Assembly: GCA_035478795.1 (NCBI GenBank)
Contig: DATIJJ010000002.1
Coordinates: forward strand, 4,043 to 68,042
Length of the DNA stretch: 64,000 nucleotides
From: DATIJJ01 sp035478795
Lineage (GTDB): Bacteria > Pseudomonadota > Gammaproteobacteria > DSM-16500
Direction of reading: 5' to 3'
Shown here: positions 46,149 through 54,953 of the stretch, piece by piece
Layout: each line of letters starts with the position of its first letter
Numbering within the stretch: position 1 is the stretch's first letter
The notes under the pieces: generated by a model
What the model was told of the DNA's origin: nothing
Seen by the model: the letters and a program-made list of their open reading frames with translations, nothing else
The model's database searches: none
Program-made: the position numbers and the translations under genes

Positions 46149-46877
46149 CTACCCCATATCTCCATAAACACTCTGTAATGCAGTGATTGCCGCAACAGAA
46201 GCCGTTTCCGTCCGCAACACACGTGGCCCGAGATTCAGTGGGATAAAACGGGATTGAACCGCCCACTGCATTTCCCGTGGACTGAACCCACCCTCCGGAC
46301 CCACCAGGAGAATAACCCGGGCAGGAGCCGAAATCGCCAGTTTTTTCAAGGAGATCCCCTCATGAGGAGATAACACCAGCTGATGATCCGCCTTGATCAG
46401 GGAAAGGCCTTTTTCCAGGGATTGCGGTGGATGGACCACCGGCACGCGATTTCGACCGGATTGCTCACAGGCACTGATCACAACTGACTGCCAGTGCTGC
46501 AGCCGTTTTTCAGAGCGTTCGACATCCAGTTTGACATTACAACGCTCTGTCAACAAAGGGATAATTTCATTCACCCCGAGTTCCACTGCTTTCTGGATGA
46601 GATAATCCATTTTTTCACCCCGGGCAATGCCCTGGGCCAGCACCATATCCAGCGGACTTTCCACTTCCCGCGGACTAAATGCCAGAAGATCCACTGTTAC
46701 TGTTTTTTTATCAATGCGCCGGATAATGGCCGAATATTCGCCGCCTTGCCCATTGAATACCGTGATTTTGTCACCGATAGAAGCCCGCAAGACCCGCGCA
46801 AGATGATGGCTCGCCGACTCATTCAATACCAGGGTGGAATGCGCTGAAAGCACGTCGGGTTGATAAATGCGCGTCAT
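46149..46877 (-). CDS. rsmE: 16S rRNA (uracil(1498)-N3)-methyltransferase RsmE
   Basis: RsmE methylates U1498 of 16S rRNA. The 242 residues show HHLARVLR near the start and the SPOUT knot motifs LLVGPEGGFSPREM and NLGPRVLRTETA at the end. The ATG at 46877 overlaps the stop of the ferredoxin-like gene (ATGA); the much longer frame to 47030 is rejected. Confidence 0.95.
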   Translation of the reverse strand: MTRIYQPDVLSAHSTLVLNESASHHLARVLRASIGDKITVFNGQGGEYSAIIRRIDKKTVTVDLLAFSPREVESPLDMVLAQGIARGEKMDYLIQKAVELGVNEIIPLLTERCNVKLDVERSEKRLQHWQSVVISACEQSGRNRVPVVHPPQSLEKGLSLIKADHQLVLSPHEGISLKKLAISAPARVILLVGPEGGFSPREMQWAVQSRFIPLNLGPRVLRTETASVAAITALQSVYGDMG

Positions 46878-47224
46878 GGGTGGTCGTTCAACATGTAATC
46901 TGAAACCGGCACACCGCCAATCAGGTGTTCCTGAATAATACGCTCCAACACCTCTGGACAACAGGAGTGGTACCAGATACCCTCGGGATAAACAACGGCA
47001 ATAGGACCCTGTCGGCAGACCCGCAAACAATTGGCTTTTGAGCGAAAAATGCCGCTTTCGGCAAGACCCAGTTCATCGAGACGCGATTTCAGATAATCCC
47101 ATGCCAGGAGACCTGCTGCCAGATCGCAGCATTTGGGTTTCGTCTGGTCGCAGCATAGAAAAATATGCCGTTTGATCCGGTTGATCCCCAATTTGTCGAT
47201 CCGTTTTTCCAGTTCGTCATTCAT
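46874..47224 (-). CDS. (2Fe-2S) thioredoxin-like ferredoxin domain protein
   Basis: A 116-residue protein starting at ATG 47224. The iron-sulfur pattern is visible as FLCCDQTKPKCC near the start and NCLRVCRQGPIAVVYPEG, then SCCPEVLERI. The family (CobW- or NuoE-like thioredoxin-fold ferredoxins) binds a 2Fe-2S cluster; the partner is unknown. It is coupled to rsmE and divergent from miaB. Confidence 0.87.
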   Translation of the reverse strand: MNDELEKRIDKLGINRIKRHIFLCCDQTKPKCCDLAAGLLAWDYLKSRLDELGLAESGIFRSKANCLRVCRQGPIAVVYPEGIWYHSCCPEVLERIIQEHLIGGVPVSDYMLNDHP

Positions 47225-47314
47225 GGACGCTATTGTAGGAGCAAATGGCAAGACTCGCAAATAATCAGCTAATCGAATATGATAGGCCGCACTAAAAAAA
47301 GAGGCATGTTCTTC

Positions 47315-48640
47315 ATGAGCAAGGTATACATCCAGACACACGGCTGCCAGATGAATGAATACGATTCATCCAAAATGGTCGATGTGTTGCGCGCATCCCA
47401 CCAGCTTGAAAAAACAGCCAATCCGGATGAGGCGGACGTTTTATTGTTAAATACCTGTTCCATCCGTGAAAAAGCCGAGGAAAAAGTTTTTTCGGAATTA
47501 GGCCGTTTTCGCGCCCTGAAAGAATTGAATCCGAATCTGATCATTGGGGTAGGTGGCTGTGTCGCAAGTCAGGAAGGGGCGGCCATTATCAAACGCGCGC
47601 CGTTTGTGGATATGGTCTTTGGCCCGCAAACACTCCATCGTCTGGGCGAGATGGTCGCTGAGGTCAAGGAAAAACGTAAACCGGTCGTCGATATCAGTTT
47701 CCCCGAAATTGAAAAATTTGACCGATTGCCTGAACCGCGTGCGGAAGGCGCGAGTGCCTACATTTCCATCATGGAAGGCTGCAGCAAATATTGCAGTTTT
47801 TGTGTAGTGCCTTATACGCGAGGTGAGGAAATCAGTCGCCCATTCGATGATGTGCTGGCTGAAATGGTCAGTCTTGCGAAACAGGGCGTGCGTGAAATGC
47901 ATCTTTTGGGACAAAACGTCAATGATTACCGTGGCGTGATGCATGAAGGTGGCACAGCCGATCTCGCGTTATTGATCCGATATGCCGCCGCTATCGACGG
48001 TGTTGCCCGCATTCGTTTTACCACCTCGCATCCTCTGGCTTTTTCAAATGCATTGATCGAGGCGTATGCGGAAGTACCCGAACTCGCAAACCATTTACAT
48101 TTACCGGTACAAAGTGGTTCGGATCGTATTCTCGCCGCCATGAAACGCGGTTATACCGCACTTGAATTTAAATCCAAAATCAGACGACTTCGAAAAGTGC
48201 GACCTGATATCAGCGTGTCTTCCGATTTTATTGTCGGATTTCCCGGCGAAACAGATGCCGATTTTGAAGAGACGATGAACCTGATCCATGAAGTGGGTTT
48301 TGATACCTCGTACAGTTTTATTTACAGCCCGAGACCTGGCACCCCTGCCGCGCAGTTACAAGATACCGTCTCGATGGAGGTTAAAAAACAACGTCTCGCC
48401 TTGTTACAGAATCGGATTTTACTCAATGCAAAACGGATCAGTGATGCGATGGTAGGTACGATCCAGACGATTTTGATCACACGGCCTTCCAAAAAAAATC
48501 CCGTGGAGCTTGCCGGACGCACGGAAAATAACCGTGTCGTGAATCTTCCAGGCAGTCAGTCACTCATCGGGCAACTGGTCCAGGTTCGCATCACAGACAG
48601 TCAACCCAATTCCTTGCGTGGCGAACGCCTCCTCTGTTAG
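47315..48640 (+). CDS. miaB: tRNA-2-methylthio-N6-dimethylallyladenosine synthase MiaB
   Basis: A radical SAM enzyme that adds the methylthio group to i6A37 of tRNAs. The N-terminal cluster Cys are in THGCQMNEYDS, NTCSIREKAEEK and VGGCVAS; the radical SAM cluster is CSKYCSFC; a TRAM domain ends the protein. The start is set at ATG 47315 (AAAGAGG ten bases upstream), giving 441 residues. It opens the miaB-phoH-ybeY-corC cluster known from E. coli. Confidence 0.96.
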   Translation: MSKVYIQTHGCQMNEYDSSKMVDVLRASHQLEKTANPDEADVLLLNTCSIREKAEEKVFSELGRFRALKELNPNLIIGVGGCVASQEGAAIIKRAPFVDMVFGPQTLHRLGEMVAEVKEKRKPVVDISFPEIEKFDRLPEPRAEGASAYISIMEGCSKYCSFCVVPYTRGEEISRPFDDVLAEMVSLAKQGVREMHLLGQNVNDYRGVMHEGGTADLALLIRYAAAIDGVARIRFTTSHPLAFSNALIEAYAEVPELANHLHLPVQSGSDRILAAMKRGYTALEFKSKIRRLRKVRPDISVSSDFIVGFPGETDADFEETMNLIHEVGFDTSYSFIYSPRPGTPAAQLQDTVSMEVKKQRLALLQNRILLNAKRISDAMVGTIQTILITRPSKKNPVELAGRTENNRVVNLPGSQSLIGQLVQVRITDSQPNSLRGERLLC

Positions 48641-48706
48641 GTGTTGACACGTATTTAGGCTATACTGAAAGAAGAGAGGACAACTTTAAGAGGATTGATA
48701 TAACCC

Positions 48707-49687
48707 TTGGAAACGACACATTTTTCGAAAGTTATTATCTTGAGCCCGGAAGACAATCGCCGGTTGTTAAATTTGTGTGGCCGGTGTGACGAACATATCC
48801 GCCTGATTGAAAAACGCCTTGATGTTGAAATTAAACAGCGCGGTTATACCTTTTCCATCAAGGGCAGTCCGGAAGCCGTCGAAACAGCCAGTCACGTCCT
48901 GACTGATCTCTACCTTGAAGCCGAGCGACAAACCCATCTTGCGTCTCATGAAGTGCATCTTTATTTGCAAACCTTGCGAAAATCGCACGAAACAGCGCAT
49001 CCTGATGATGCAAGGAGTTTGCGCATGGACATTCGCGTCAAGCGTGAAACCATTACCGCGCGCGGTAAAAACCAGGTCCGTTACATTAAACAGATTCTGG
49101 ATCATGACATCAATTTTGGTGTGGGCCCGGCAGGTACCGGGAAAACGTATCTCGCGGTTGCATCTGCCGTGCATGCGCTTGAAACCGAGCGTGTGAGCCG
49201 TATTATTCTGGTGCGACCTATTGTGGAAGCCGGTGAGAAACTCGGTTTTCTGCCGGGGGATCTCGCGCAAAAAGTGCATCCGTATTTGCGCCCGCTCTAT
49301 GATGCACTGTATGAAATGCTGGGTGTTGACAACGTCAATGAACTCATCGAACGCAATGTGATTGAGCTGGCACCTCTTGCCTACATGCGTGGCAGGTCAT
49401 TGAATGATTCCTTCATTATTCTGGATGAAAGTCAAAATACCACGTCTGAACAGATGAAAATGTTTTTGACGCGTATTGGATTTAATTCCAAAGCCGTCAT
49501 CACAGGCGATGTCACACAAATTGATTTGAGCAACCGTCGCGATTCGGGTCTCGTTCATGCGCTGGATGTATTAAAAAATGTGAGCGGTATCAGTTTCACG
49601 CATTTTGAGGCAAGTGATGTGGTTCGTCATCCACTGGTACAACGCATTGTGGAAGCCTACGAAAGTCACGGCAATAAAAAAAGGTAA
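48707..49687 (+). CDS. ybeZ: PhoH-like ATPase (PhoL/YbeZ)
   Basis: A 326-residue P-loop ATPase with a KH-like N-terminal part, Walker A GPAGTGKTYLAV near residue 142 and Walker B FIILDESQNT. The family works with YbeY in ribosome and RNA quality control. The start is a TTG at 48707; AGAGGA lies 12 bases upstream and no ATG is available before residue 107, so TTG or a leader codon nearby is likely. Confidence 0.95.
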   Translation: METTHFSKVIILSPEDNRRLLNLCGRCDEHIRLIEKRLDVEIKQRGYTFSIKGSPEAVETASHVLTDLYLEAERQTHLASHEVHLYLQTLRKSHETAHPDDARSLRMDIRVKRETITARGKNQVRYIKQILDHDINFGVGPAGTGKTYLAVASAVHALETERVSRIILVRPIVEAGEKLGFLPGDLAQKVHPYLRPLYDALYEMLGVDNVNELIERNVIELAPLAYMRGRSLNDSFIILDESQNTTSEQMKMFLTRIGFNSKAVITGDVTQIDLSNRRDSGLVHALDVLKNVSGISFTHFEASDVVRHPLVQRIVEAYESHGNKKR

Positions 49688-49695
49688 GTGATCCA

Positions 49696-50151
49696 ATGTA
49701 TGAAATTACCGTCCAGCGTGCTGTTTTTGGACTCACGCTTCCGACAACACCCACGTTCAAACGCTGGGTGAAGACCGTTTTAAAAAATAAAATGCCCTCT
49801 GCCGAATTAACCATTCGCATTGTCGATAAAAACGAAATGACAGAATTGAATTCCACCTACCGCAAAAAAAACAAACCCACCAATGTGTTGTCATTCCCGT
49901 TTGACAGACCCGATCACCTGGATGATGAATTACCCATTCTGGGCGACATTGTCATCTGTGCGGAAGTGATTGAGGAAGAAGCGAACCAGCAACAAAAATC
50001 TGTCGAGTCGCATTGGGCACACATGGTCGTGCATGGCACGCTGCATTTGCTGGGCTATGATCATGAAAAAAATGATGACGCAGAGATCATGGAAGCGGAA
50101 GAAATCCGTTTTTTATCTCTGCTCGGTTATGACAATCCCTATTCAGATTAA
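49696..50151 (+). CDS. ybeY: Endoribonuclease YbeY
   Basis: A 151-residue zinc-dependent RNase for 16S rRNA 3'-end maturation and 70S quality control. The zinc motif HGTLHLLGYDH and the TNVLSFPFD segment are present. It lies eight bases after the PhoH-like gene and 12 before corC. Confidence 0.97.
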   Translation: MYEITVQRAVFGLTLPTTPTFKRWVKTVLKNKMPSAELTIRIVDKNEMTELNSTYRKKNKPTNVLSFPFDRPDHLDDELPILGDIVICAEVIEEEANQQQKSVESHWAHMVVHGTLHLLGYDHEKNDDAEIMEAEEIRFLSLLGYDNPYSD

Positions 50152-50163
50152 AGGCGAGGTCAC

Positions 50164-50991
50164 ATGAAATCGGAAATGCCGGAAAAACGTTCGTGGTTTG
50201 AGCGATTAAGTGATTTATTAATTCGTGAACCCAAAGATCGCACACAATTGATGGAAGTGTTGCGTGATGCAGAGGACAGAGACATTCTCAGTGAAGAAAT
50301 GCTCGGCATGATTGAAAGTGTGGTGCAGGTGTCTGAAATGCAGGTGCGTGAAGTGATGGTGCCGAAATCACAAATGGTGACTATTGATAAAAACAGTACG
50401 CTGCAGAATATTTTACCCATCGTGATTGAATCCGCACATTCACGATTTCCTGTGACGGATAATGAAGATGTCGTCGGGATTCTCCTTGCAAAAGATTTAT
50501 TAAAATATGGTTTTCATCCTGAAAAATCAAATTTTGTCATCAGTGAAAATTTACGGCCTGCGGTATTTATTCCGCAAGGTAAACGCCTCGATGTTTTGTT
50601 ACGTGAATTTCGATTGAAGCGTAATCATATTGCGATTGTGATTGATGAATACGGACAGGTGTCCGGACTCATCACGATTGAAGATGTGCTCGAGCAAATT
50701 GTCGGGGATATTGAAGATGAATATGATATTGATGAAGATGATGATATCAAAAAACATGAAGAGGGTAATTATACGGTGAAGGCATCGACGACACTGTCTG
50801 ATTTCAACGCGTATTTTAAAACGAATTTCAAGGGTGAAAATGCTTCGACAATTGGCGAACTGTTATCAAACTCATTTGACTATCTGCCCAAGCGCGGTGA
50901 GACCATTGTCATCAAAGGGTATCACTTTAAAATATTGCACAGTGATAATCGGCGGATTCTTCTACTGGAAGTGAGGAAAGAGCAGCCATGA
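50164..50991 (+). CDS. ybeX: CorC-type CBS-domain protein (YbeX)
   Basis: A 275-residue cytoplasmic protein with two CBS domains (about 65-190) and a C-terminal CorC_HlyC transporter-associated domain. VREVMVPKSQMVTID and IDEYGQVSGLITIEDVLEQIVGDIEDEYD are typical. YbeX is linked to Mg/Co efflux and, more recently, ribosome metabolism. In E. coli lnt follows; here a different membrane gene overlaps it by four bases. Confidence 0.94.
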   Translation: MKSEMPEKRSWFERLSDLLIREPKDRTQLMEVLRDAEDRDILSEEMLGMIESVVQVSEMQVREVMVPKSQMVTIDKNSTLQNILPIVIESAHSRFPVTDNEDVVGILLAKDLLKYGFHPEKSNFVISENLRPAVFIPQGKRLDVLLREFRLKRNHIAIVIDEYGQVSGLITIEDVLEQIVGDIEDEYDIDEDDDIKKHEEGNYTVKASTTLSDFNAYFKTNFKGENASTIGELLSNSFDYLPKRGETIVIKGYHFKILHSDNRRILLLEVRKEQP

Positions 50992-51764
50992 GGAATCTTA
51001 CAAAAATCAAACCCGTTACTTTTATTTTTCTGAGTATTTTTTTCATTTTTTTAAGCCATCATATTGCTTTTTTTATCCACGAATATGCTCACGCTTTTGT
51101 TGCATGGGCACTGCATTACAAGAATAGTCCGTTTGATATCAATTACGGCGGGACAAGTTTCGAAAATTTATTGTTATTATCCAACGTCGATCAGAAGGTT
51201 AATAATGCGGTGATTTATGCAGCAGGACATCCAGGTCATGTTGCGTTGATTGCATTGGCAGGCCCTGGCATCATTCTTGTTTTATTTTTTTTATCGTTGC
51301 GACTGATGCAAGCTAAAAAAATGGCACAGCATCCTGTGTGGCTTTATTTTTTATTCTTTTTTAATTTATGGTGTCTTGGCGGCACGTATGCGTATGTTCC
51401 AATCAGAACATTTACGCAAGAAGGTGTGATGGTAGATATACTGGATATTCAGCAGGCGCTGCATATTTCACCCTGGTGGATTTATTTTTTCGTGGGATAT
51501 CTCGTCATTTTTATGATGTGGCAATTTTTTTCGAAGTCATTGATTCTGGTTTATGCGCATGTTTGTCCGGCCAATACGACAGCGAGAGCAGTCCTTATGA
51601 TGATATGCGTTGTATTATTATTTGGTTATTGCGGATTGCCCGGTTTTGCAAATCATGGGGACATTTCGCATTTTCTGTCAGTCACTTCTTTTTTTGCAAT
51701 CCCGGGGATGATGATTGTACTTTGGCCGACACGTGAGTGGGTGAAGCGGCGAGTAGCGTGTTGA
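50988..51764 (+). CDS. Membrane protein with HEXXH motif, M50-like candidate
   Basis: A 258-residue protein with about six transmembrane segments. HEYAH at residues 31-35, in the first helix, is an HEXXH metalloprotease motif placed as in intramembrane M50-type proteases. I see no clear LDG motif for a third zinc ligand, so activity is uncertain. The start overlaps corC as ATGA, so it is translationally coupled to the miaB-phoH-ybeY-corC cluster where lnt would be expected. No family name can be given. Confidence 0.8.
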   Translation: MRNLTKIKPVTFIFLSIFFIFLSHHIAFFIHEYAHAFVAWALHYKNSPFDINYGGTSFENLLLLSNVDQKVNNAVIYAAGHPGHVALIALAGPGIILVLFFLSLRLMQAKKMAQHPVWLYFLFFFNLWCLGGTYAYVPIRTFTQEGVMVDILDIQQALHISPWWIYFFVGYLVIFMMWQFFSKSLILVYAHVCPANTTARAVLMMICVVLLFGYCGLPGFANHGDISHFLSVTSFFAIPGMMIVLWPTREWVKRRVAC

Positions 51765-51795
51765 TGACGCGCCCTGAATATTTTTTTTATTATTT

Positions 51796-51872
51796 GTCAT
51801 GCCAGCATGCTTTTAGCTGGCATCCAGTGACTTAACCACGCTGGATGCCAGCTAAAAACATGCTGGCATGAC
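51796..51872. repeat. Palindromic repeat, 32-base arms
   Basis: Arms 51796-51827 and 51841-51872 (beginning GTCATGCCAGCATG) pair at 31 of 32 positions around a 13-base loop. It is the first of several palindromes in 51765-52250, where no gene is supported. Confidence 0.95.
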
Positions 51873-51912
51873 ACCTGGATAGATATCGTTTTTGAGCGTT
51901 GTTGTGCAAATC

Positions 51913-52102
51913 AGGCCTCAATCGGAGCGTCATCCTGAGGCATTTTCTCGCCGAAGGATCATCTGCTATTTTAAAGACTTTTTTGCGCGAGCTTTGCAAA
52001 TAGCTGTGGATCCTTCGGCGAGAAGATGCCTCAGGATGACCCGCGGATAGAGGCCTGAAATAACCAAAATCAACATGGTTGATGACACTCCGATTGAGGC
52101 TT
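51913..52102. repeat. Nested palindromic repeats
   Basis: Outer arms 51913-51933 and 52082-52102 (core GCCTCAATCGGAG) match with two differences. Inside them, arms 51929-51960 and 52009-52040 (GTCATCCTGAGGCA to CCGAAGGATC) pair at 31 of 32. A further nine-base inverted pair is TCAGGCCTC (51911) and GAGGCCTGA (52050). The layout suggests one palindrome inserted inside another. Confidence 0.88.
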
Positions 52103-52127
52103 CTAATAACCATACAACATGGTTGAT
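52071..52127 (+). repeat. Short direct repeats CAACATGGTTGAT
   Basis: The 13-mer occurs at 52071-52083 and 52115-52127, flanking the right outer arm of the nested palindrome. The second copy supplies the ATG of a 42-codon open frame (52119-52247) that has no ribosome-binding site. Confidence 0.85.
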
Positions 52128-52250
52128 AAAAATCTGGATCACCTGAACTTTAACACCCGCCTCGTCGATTGGCCGGATGTCGCATTCTATTTCATTTTTT
52201 TATGCTTCGGCAACTATATCGATTTGCGCATGAAAACCTCGTTTTGACGG

Positions 52251-53450
52251 TTAACCTGGTTTTTTACCCTGTGTCGGTTTTGGAGGTTGTTGCGGGAATG
52301 GGTCAGGTGTTTTTAGTTCACTGACAGAAAAGAATTTAAACCACTGGTCAGCTGCAGTGGATTTTTTTGGATCTGGACTTGGACTTGGATTTGGATTTTG
52401 ATTTTCCTGTTTTATTTCAGATGCTTTCTTCTGTTTTAATTTCTCATCTTCTAATTTCTGAACACTCTCAGCCAGCTCCTTTTTTAACGCATCAGCATAT
52501 TGAATCAGTTCCTTTCGATGGGAAAAATATCGCAATGGAGCTTCATACATTGCACGAATAACAGATTTATTTTTTTCTCCCCCCGGCGCCAAATCCACCA
52601 GTTTATTAATATATTCATTTGTATCATTCCATGCCTTGAATGCTGACTCAAGTTGTTTTTTACGTTTTTCTAATCTCGCAATCTGATACTCGAAGAGTTC
52701 TTTCAAGGAAGGGTCGTCCTGATACGCTACGGCTTTATCAAGAATTCTTATAATGAAGTCAGTCTTAAATGCATTGAAAATCCCGCCTAATTGCAATTTT
52801 TTAATTTTATTATTTAAGTCAAAAACTTTTCCTGCCAAATTGGATAACGTGGGATTATTATCATTAATTTTGCATCTTAATTCTGTCTTTTTTTCTTTCC
52901 AATAGTCCTCATTTTCTTTATTTACACATTCATTTTTAAGTATGTCATTGACAAAAGCTCTCAATGCATCGAGATGCGATTCAAGATCGTCTTTAGACAT
53001 TATCCCATTTGCATGAGCAATTTCAGCTTGCAGAGCTCCATCGAATAAAACACTGAGCTTCTGAAGAAGCTCAAGTCTTTTTTCAGGCTTTATTTCATGA
53101 ATCATCCATCTTCCATTTTCTTCTAAAACATCTATCTCTGTTTGTTTCGCTATGCCTTTTGCCCAATTCCCCACATCTTCAATTTTATTTTGGTTCATGT
53201 CTCTGGCACGATGAGCACGACTATCCGTTATCTCATCTTTTTTTTCATATTCTTTTTTGGAAGCAATTTCTTTGAAATGCACTGTCTTCTCTTTCTTTTT
53301 TTCTTCCTGGAGTGGAGTAGATAACTCTTTTGATTTTTTTAATATAGATTTAGGCTGACCCTCTGCACCCCGAGGCCAAGAATCAGGTGATACACCTGAT
53401 TCTTCCAGAGCCAACGGATCAGGGTTAGGTGGAAGTGTTTTTTTGGGCAT
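52251..53450 (-). CDS. Helical ORFan with SILK and RVxF motifs, paralogue 1
   Basis: A 399-residue protein with no known family. It has a basic, Pro-rich N-terminus, a long helical middle and a Pro/Lys-rich C-terminus. SILK at residues 35-38 and KTVHF at 55-59 match the protein phosphatase 1 docking motifs [GS]IL[RK] and [RK]x[VI]x[FW]. It is a diverged paralogue of the gene at 53614-54873: both share SILKK, the two-part motif, a similar central pattern (AHANG, then YW and K), an LVDL or LVNL block, and WFKFF or WFELF near the C-terminus. GAGGATG precedes ATG 53450. No signal peptide. Confidence 0.85.
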   Translation of the reverse strand: MPKKTLPPNPDPLALEESGVSPDSWPRGAEGQPKSILKKSKELSTPLQEEKKKEKTVHFKEIASKKEYEKKDEITDSRAHRARDMNQNKIEDVGNWAKGIAKQTEIDVLEENGRWMIHEIKPEKRLELLQKLSVLFDGALQAEIAHANGIMSKDDLESHLDALRAFVNDILKNECVNKENEDYWKEKKTELRCKINDNNPTLSNLAGKVFDLNNKIKKLQLGGIFNAFKTDFIIRILDKAVAYQDDPSLKELFEYQIARLEKRKKQLESAFKAWNDTNEYINKLVDLAPGGEKNKSVIRAMYEAPLRYFSHRKELIQYADALKKELAESVQKLEDEKLKQKKASEIKQENQNPNPSPSPDPKKSTAADQWFKFFSVSELKTPDPFPQQPPKPTQGKKPG

Positions 53451-53613
53451 AACATCCTCATTTCGTGTCTAATAATAATGATAAATTTATAGTCTAATTA
53501 TAGCCTAAAAAGACAAATAATAATCAGATACAAGACTGAAAGGGAGTCTGATTCAAAAAAATCTTGATTATTCAGCAGATTACGTCGAGTCATTTAAACC
53601 CGACGAGGGGGGA

Positions 53614-54873
53614 TCAAGGTGCTTGTGGGGTTCGAGCCATTTGCACACTCTTTTTATTTTTATCAGGCGATTCCGTTGCTGATGAAGAAGGGGAGGTGTC
53701 GCCGGCAGGTAGCGCAGGACAAAACAACTCAAACCATCTGCCTTTCTTTTTTTTCGTCTGATCAATCGGTTTTTTTATTGGAGTCATGGGATGTTTTCGA
53801 ATGAGAGAACCCAATGCCAGGCCGTATTCAAATATCTCGGTCGATGTTGATAATTGTTTTAATGCGCCTTCATAACTTTCACGAGCCAGTTCTTTTTTTG
53901 CAGAATCAGGCTCGAGATTCACCAGTTCTTTAATGTGTTCTCTCGCCTGTTCCTCAAAACATTCTTGCGCCTGATACTCTTTCAACTCGGCATCAAGCTG
54001 TGCATGGATATCCTTCAGCACGTTCAGTTTTTCTGTGAATGTTTTTTGGTCGTCTTCACCGAGCCTGTGTTGAAACTTGATGGCGCTTTTTACTTCTTTT
54101 ATGATTTTTCCGGTATTAAATAAATGGGCTCTGTTTCGCCCCATCTGTTTTATTTGGCCATGAATCTTAAAAATATTATCGACCAGATCCGCGAACTCAT
54201 TGTCTTCAATAGCCTTGTCCAGATCGACCAGATTCGCGCAATCATTGTCTTCAACGGCCTTTTTCACCTCGCCAATTTTATCCACCCAATACTGCCTGTT
54301 TTCTTTCTGCTCCAGCGCGGTTGTCAGGTTCTGGCAGACATGCTCCTTCAATCGGGCATACGCTTCCCTGACAACTTTTTCGCATCCTTCTCCATTTGCA
54401 TGGGCAGTTTCTGCCACCTGGATAGCAAGACACAATTCACCCAGCTTATCGAAAAGAGCCCCCCGGGCTTTGGGAGGCATCTCAAGCGTCATCCGCCTTG
54501 CCTGTTCTTCCCAATAACTGGCCGGCGATTTTTCAACCGCAGGAACACTCGGAACATCGCTCAAATCAACAACGATTTTTTGGGTATTTTCATTTGGCGG
54601 ATACACATCTGGCATATAATCATTTTTCATTTCCGCATCTTTTTTATTCTTGATGATTTTATCGTTCTGCGAAAATTTTTTGACACTGGCAACAGGTACC
54701 CACCTCACGTTCCGGGTCTCGCCTTGCGGATTAACTGATTTTTTCAGAATGGAACGAGGCTCACTGGCAGGTCGCCCGCCTTTGCCGAGGACAGGAGGAA
54801 CAAGTGACGTTGTGACGTCCTGTTCTTTCAACGGCCAAAGATTACGTCGGAGTGGCTTTCGCGTTTTAGTCAT
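53614..54873 (-). CDS. Helical ORFan with SILK and RVxF motifs, paralogue 2
   Basis: A protein of 419 residues from ATG 54873; the frame opens at an ATG at 54903, but a -10 element (TATAAT) overlaps that codon and AAGG stands six bases before 54873. SILK is at residues 41-44 and RNVRW at 54-58; a basic N-terminus, a long charged helical centre and a Lys/Ser/Pro-rich tail follow. It lies upstream of paralogue 1 with a 163-base gap. No PmrA box is seen before either paralogue. Function unknown; host PP1 binding is a testable proposal. Confidence 0.85.
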   Translation of the reverse strand: MTKTRKPLRRNLWPLKEQDVTTSLVPPVLGKGGRPASEPRSILKKSVNPQGETRNVRWVPVASVKKFSQNDKIIKNKKDAEMKNDYMPDVYPPNENTQKIVVDLSDVPSVPAVEKSPASYWEEQARRMTLEMPPKARGALFDKLGELCLAIQVAETAHANGEGCEKVVREAYARLKEHVCQNLTTALEQKENRQYWVDKIGEVKKAVEDNDCANLVDLDKAIEDNEFADLVDNIFKIHGQIKQMGRNRAHLFNTGKIIKEVKSAIKFQHRLGEDDQKTFTEKLNVLKDIHAQLDAELKEYQAQECFEEQAREHIKELVNLEPDSAKKELARESYEGALKQLSTSTEIFEYGLALGSLIRKHPMTPIKKPIDQTKKKKGRWFELFCPALPAGDTSPSSSATESPDKNKKSVQMARTPQAP

Positions 54874-54901
54874 AACAACCTTGTCCTGACTGAATGGCCA
54901 C

Positions 54902-54930
54902 ATTATATCATATTTTTACATGGGTCTGTC
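54902..54930 (-). promoter_or_regulatory. Promoter of paralogue 2
   Basis: On the minus strand TATAAT (54907-54902) with a weak TGACAG about 18 bases upstream. The start of transcription near 54895 lies after the ATG at 54903, which supports ATG 54873. Confidence 0.5.
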
Positions 54931-54953
54931 ATCCTGACAAAAAACGGGGAGGG

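Noticed and set aside
46878..47030. 51-codon N-terminal extension of rsmE
   Set aside because: It overlaps the ferredoxin-like gene and lacks family similarity; ATG 46877 gives the normal length.
48644..48666. TTGACA and TATACT before the PhoH-like gene as a promoter
   Set aside because: The spacing is 11 bases, too short for sigma-70.
52119..52247. 42-codon open frame (begins MVDKNLDHLNFNTRLVDW)
   Set aside because: Its amino-acid composition looks plausible, but it has no ribosome-binding site and its ATG lies in a short direct repeat; it may be a gene remnant, so it is not called.
53451..53613. PmrA box before SILK paralogue 1
   Set aside because: I found TATAAT-like elements but no CTTAA-N6-CTTAA pair in the gap.
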